Shown here piece after piece: positions 63,168 to 64,000 of a DNA stretch of 64,000 nucleotides. A model generated the notes under the pieces. It was given only the letters and a program-made list of their open reading frames with translations. It was not told the DNA's origin and did no database searches. The translations under genes and the position numbers were made by a program. The DNA is from Terriglobus sp. RCC_193 (GTDB lineage Bacteria; Acidobacteriota; Terriglobia; Terriglobales; Acidobacteriaceae): assembly GCF_041355105.1 (NCBI RefSeq), contig NZ_JBFUPK010000002.1:372001-436000 (forward strand), in the 5' to 3' direction. The stretch's first letter is position 1. The number at the start of each line of letters is the position of its first letter.

Positions 63168-63701
63168 TTAGAACTGCAGATCCGCTGCGTGCGAATCGAA
63201 TTTCGCGGCGTCAATGCCCGGCACTTTCTTCAGGTCGTCAATGGTCTTGAAGGTGCCGTTCTTATCGCGGTAGGCCACGAGTGCCTTCGATTCGTCGTCC
63301 GTAAGGCCCAAATCTGTGGCGAGTTCGGTGGCAGATTCCGTATTGACGGCAATCTTGTGTGCCGCGGCGGGAGCGGGAGCGGTCGCACCTGCGCTGTCCA
63401 GACCGTAGTTCTTCGTCACGTAGTCCAGGATGGCCTGAAAGTCCTCATCAGATCCCGTGGCGCCATAGCCCACCATCTTGGTGATGGTCGCTGTCCATCC
63501 ATCGCGGTCCTTGTGCTGGCCGGTGATGTTGGTGATGGAGTGGCACTTGGTGCAGGTGGCCACGGTAATGTCCTTGCCGGGGCCTGCGGGCATCTGGTCC
63601 GCAGCGGACTGGGCGGAGACAGCGCTGCCCAGGGAAACACCCCAGACCAGCAGCGGAAGGCCAAACGTTAAGCTAAGAAGGACCGGTTTTGCATGCTTCA
63701 T
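63168..63701 (-). CDS. Exported cytochrome c fused to a ComEA-like helix-hairpin-helix domain
   Basis: 177 residues. ATG 63701 begins a signal peptide (KHAKPVLLSLTFGLPLLVWGVSLGSAVSA, cleavage near residue 30). A haem c site Cys50-Thr-Lys-Cys53-His54 follows, with Met76 in ITKMVGYG as possible axial ligand and DEDFQAILDYVTKNYG closing the cytochrome. After an Ala/Pro linker, residues about 118-177 (IAVNTESATELATDLGLTDDESKALVAYRDKNGTFKTIDDLKKVPG) form a tandem helix-hairpin-helix unit as in ComEA. In ComEA this unit binds DNA; in periplasmic fusions it may instead bind protein. It would carry electrons outside the cytoplasm; the partner is unknown. Confidence 0.85.
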   Translation of the reverse strand: MKHAKPVLLSLTFGLPLLVWGVSLGSAVSAQSAADQMPAGPGKDITVATCTKCHSITNITGQHKDRDGWTATITKMVGYGATGSDEDFQAILDYVTKNYGLDSAGATAPAPAAAHKIAVNTESATELATDLGLTDDESKALVAYRDKNGTFKTIDDLKKVPGIDAAKFDSHAADLQF

Positions 63702-63875
63702 GTGTTCTCTGTCACCCATAAAAAGAATTACAAACAATGAAGACCCGGGGCGCGGACGTGCGTTGCGGTCAGCGGGCCAAGCGATGCAATACACCTTTGC
63801 ACCCGCCTGACGGCAGGCGGCGAACTTTGCAGTAGGATTGCAGCGGTTATTCCGACGCGTCCAGTGTATCGCGTT

Positions 63876-64000
63876 TCATCCGCGTTTTTTGCTGCGGGGA
63901 CGCGCCGTTCCGCGCGCGCCGTGCGGTTCACTGCTGGATTCTCGCACCACAAGCGTTGCCGGCAGGCGAACGGTCTCCAATGGCAGCGGGGTTTCGCCGC
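63876..64000 (-). CDS. LacI-family transcriptional regulator, C-terminal end (5' partial)
   Basis: The minus frame open from the window edge reads ETPLPLETVRLPATLVVRESSS and ends after a basic tail at TGA 63876-63878. This is the usual end of LacI-family sugar-sensing regulators ('..LPTELVVRESS'). About 40 residues are visible; the DNA- and ligand-binding parts lie beyond the window. Confidence 0.75.
   Translation of the reverse strand, partial: GETPLPLETVRLPATLVVRESSSEPHGARGTARPRSKKRG

Overview
This window looks like part of the chromosome of a soil-type Acidobacteriota (class Terriglobia, near Terriglobus/Granulicella/Edaphobacter) carrying one end of an integrated tailed phage. The phylum call is inferred from three things: a VWFA-related lipoprotein/secreted family typical of Acidobacteria, dispersed GC-rich repeats of the 'GTCATCCTGAGCGGAGCGCAGCGAAG' class (split here over several copies), and an overall gene set of periplasmic carbohydrate and peptidase genes. 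No rRNA, tRNA or CRISPR array was recognised.

Bases 1-17556 are a tightly packed, all-plus-strand siphovirus morphogenesis module: portal (5' end outside the window), Mu F-like minor head protein, a protease-scaffold-major capsid fusion with a well-formed internal start, decoration-like protein, connector, HK97 gp10-like and tail-terminator-like proteins, tail tube, two overlapping tail-assembly-chaperone-type ORFs, a 1249-residue tape measure, distal-tail protein, a four-cysteine gpL-like protein and a 1119-residue J-like tip protein. No integrase, repressor, replication or lysis gene is present at this end; the module stops directly in a repeat-rich spacer (17557-18021).

18-24.8 kb: mnmG (tRNA wobble-uridine modification) with two in-frame repeat-derived insertions, a VWFA-related secreted protein just upstream of it, a secreted S9 peptidase, and a divergent secreted lectin-like protein. 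24.9-31.6 kb: a five-gene minus-strand aldarate operon (transporter, glucarate dehydratase, 5-keto-4-deoxyglucarate dehydratase, 2,5-dioxovalerate dehydrogenase, galactarate dehydratase) that would turn D-glucarate and galactarate into 2-oxoglutarate, with a large FAD/Fe-S dehydrogenase reading away from it. 34.7-45 kb: rlmN, a double-domain M16 peptidase, a membrane protein plus Met/His-rich periplasmic protein pair, sthA, and a Tat-exported GH28 enzyme.

45-46 kb: an MntA/HepT-type (nucleotidyltransferase/HEPN) toxin-antitoxin pair in which both genes are interrupted (a frameshift in one, an in-frame amber codon in the other), preceded by two matched palindromes that look like its operators. 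46.1-54 kb: a tiny membrane protein coupled to miaA, an aldo/keto reductase, a zinc-ribbon micro-protein, hslVU, a sialidase-like/cupin fusion, a small His-rich protein, and hsp20. 54-64 kb: DUF1275 membrane protein, clpB, a GT-C glycosyltransferase/UbiA prenyltransferase pair, a DsbA-like thioredoxin and a PpiC/SurA-like lipoprotein in tandem, an inverted repeat pair, a cytochrome c-HhH fusion, and the 3' end of a LacI-family regulator. Protein quality control (hslVU, hsp20, clpB, DsbA, PpiC) is a recurring theme of the last third.
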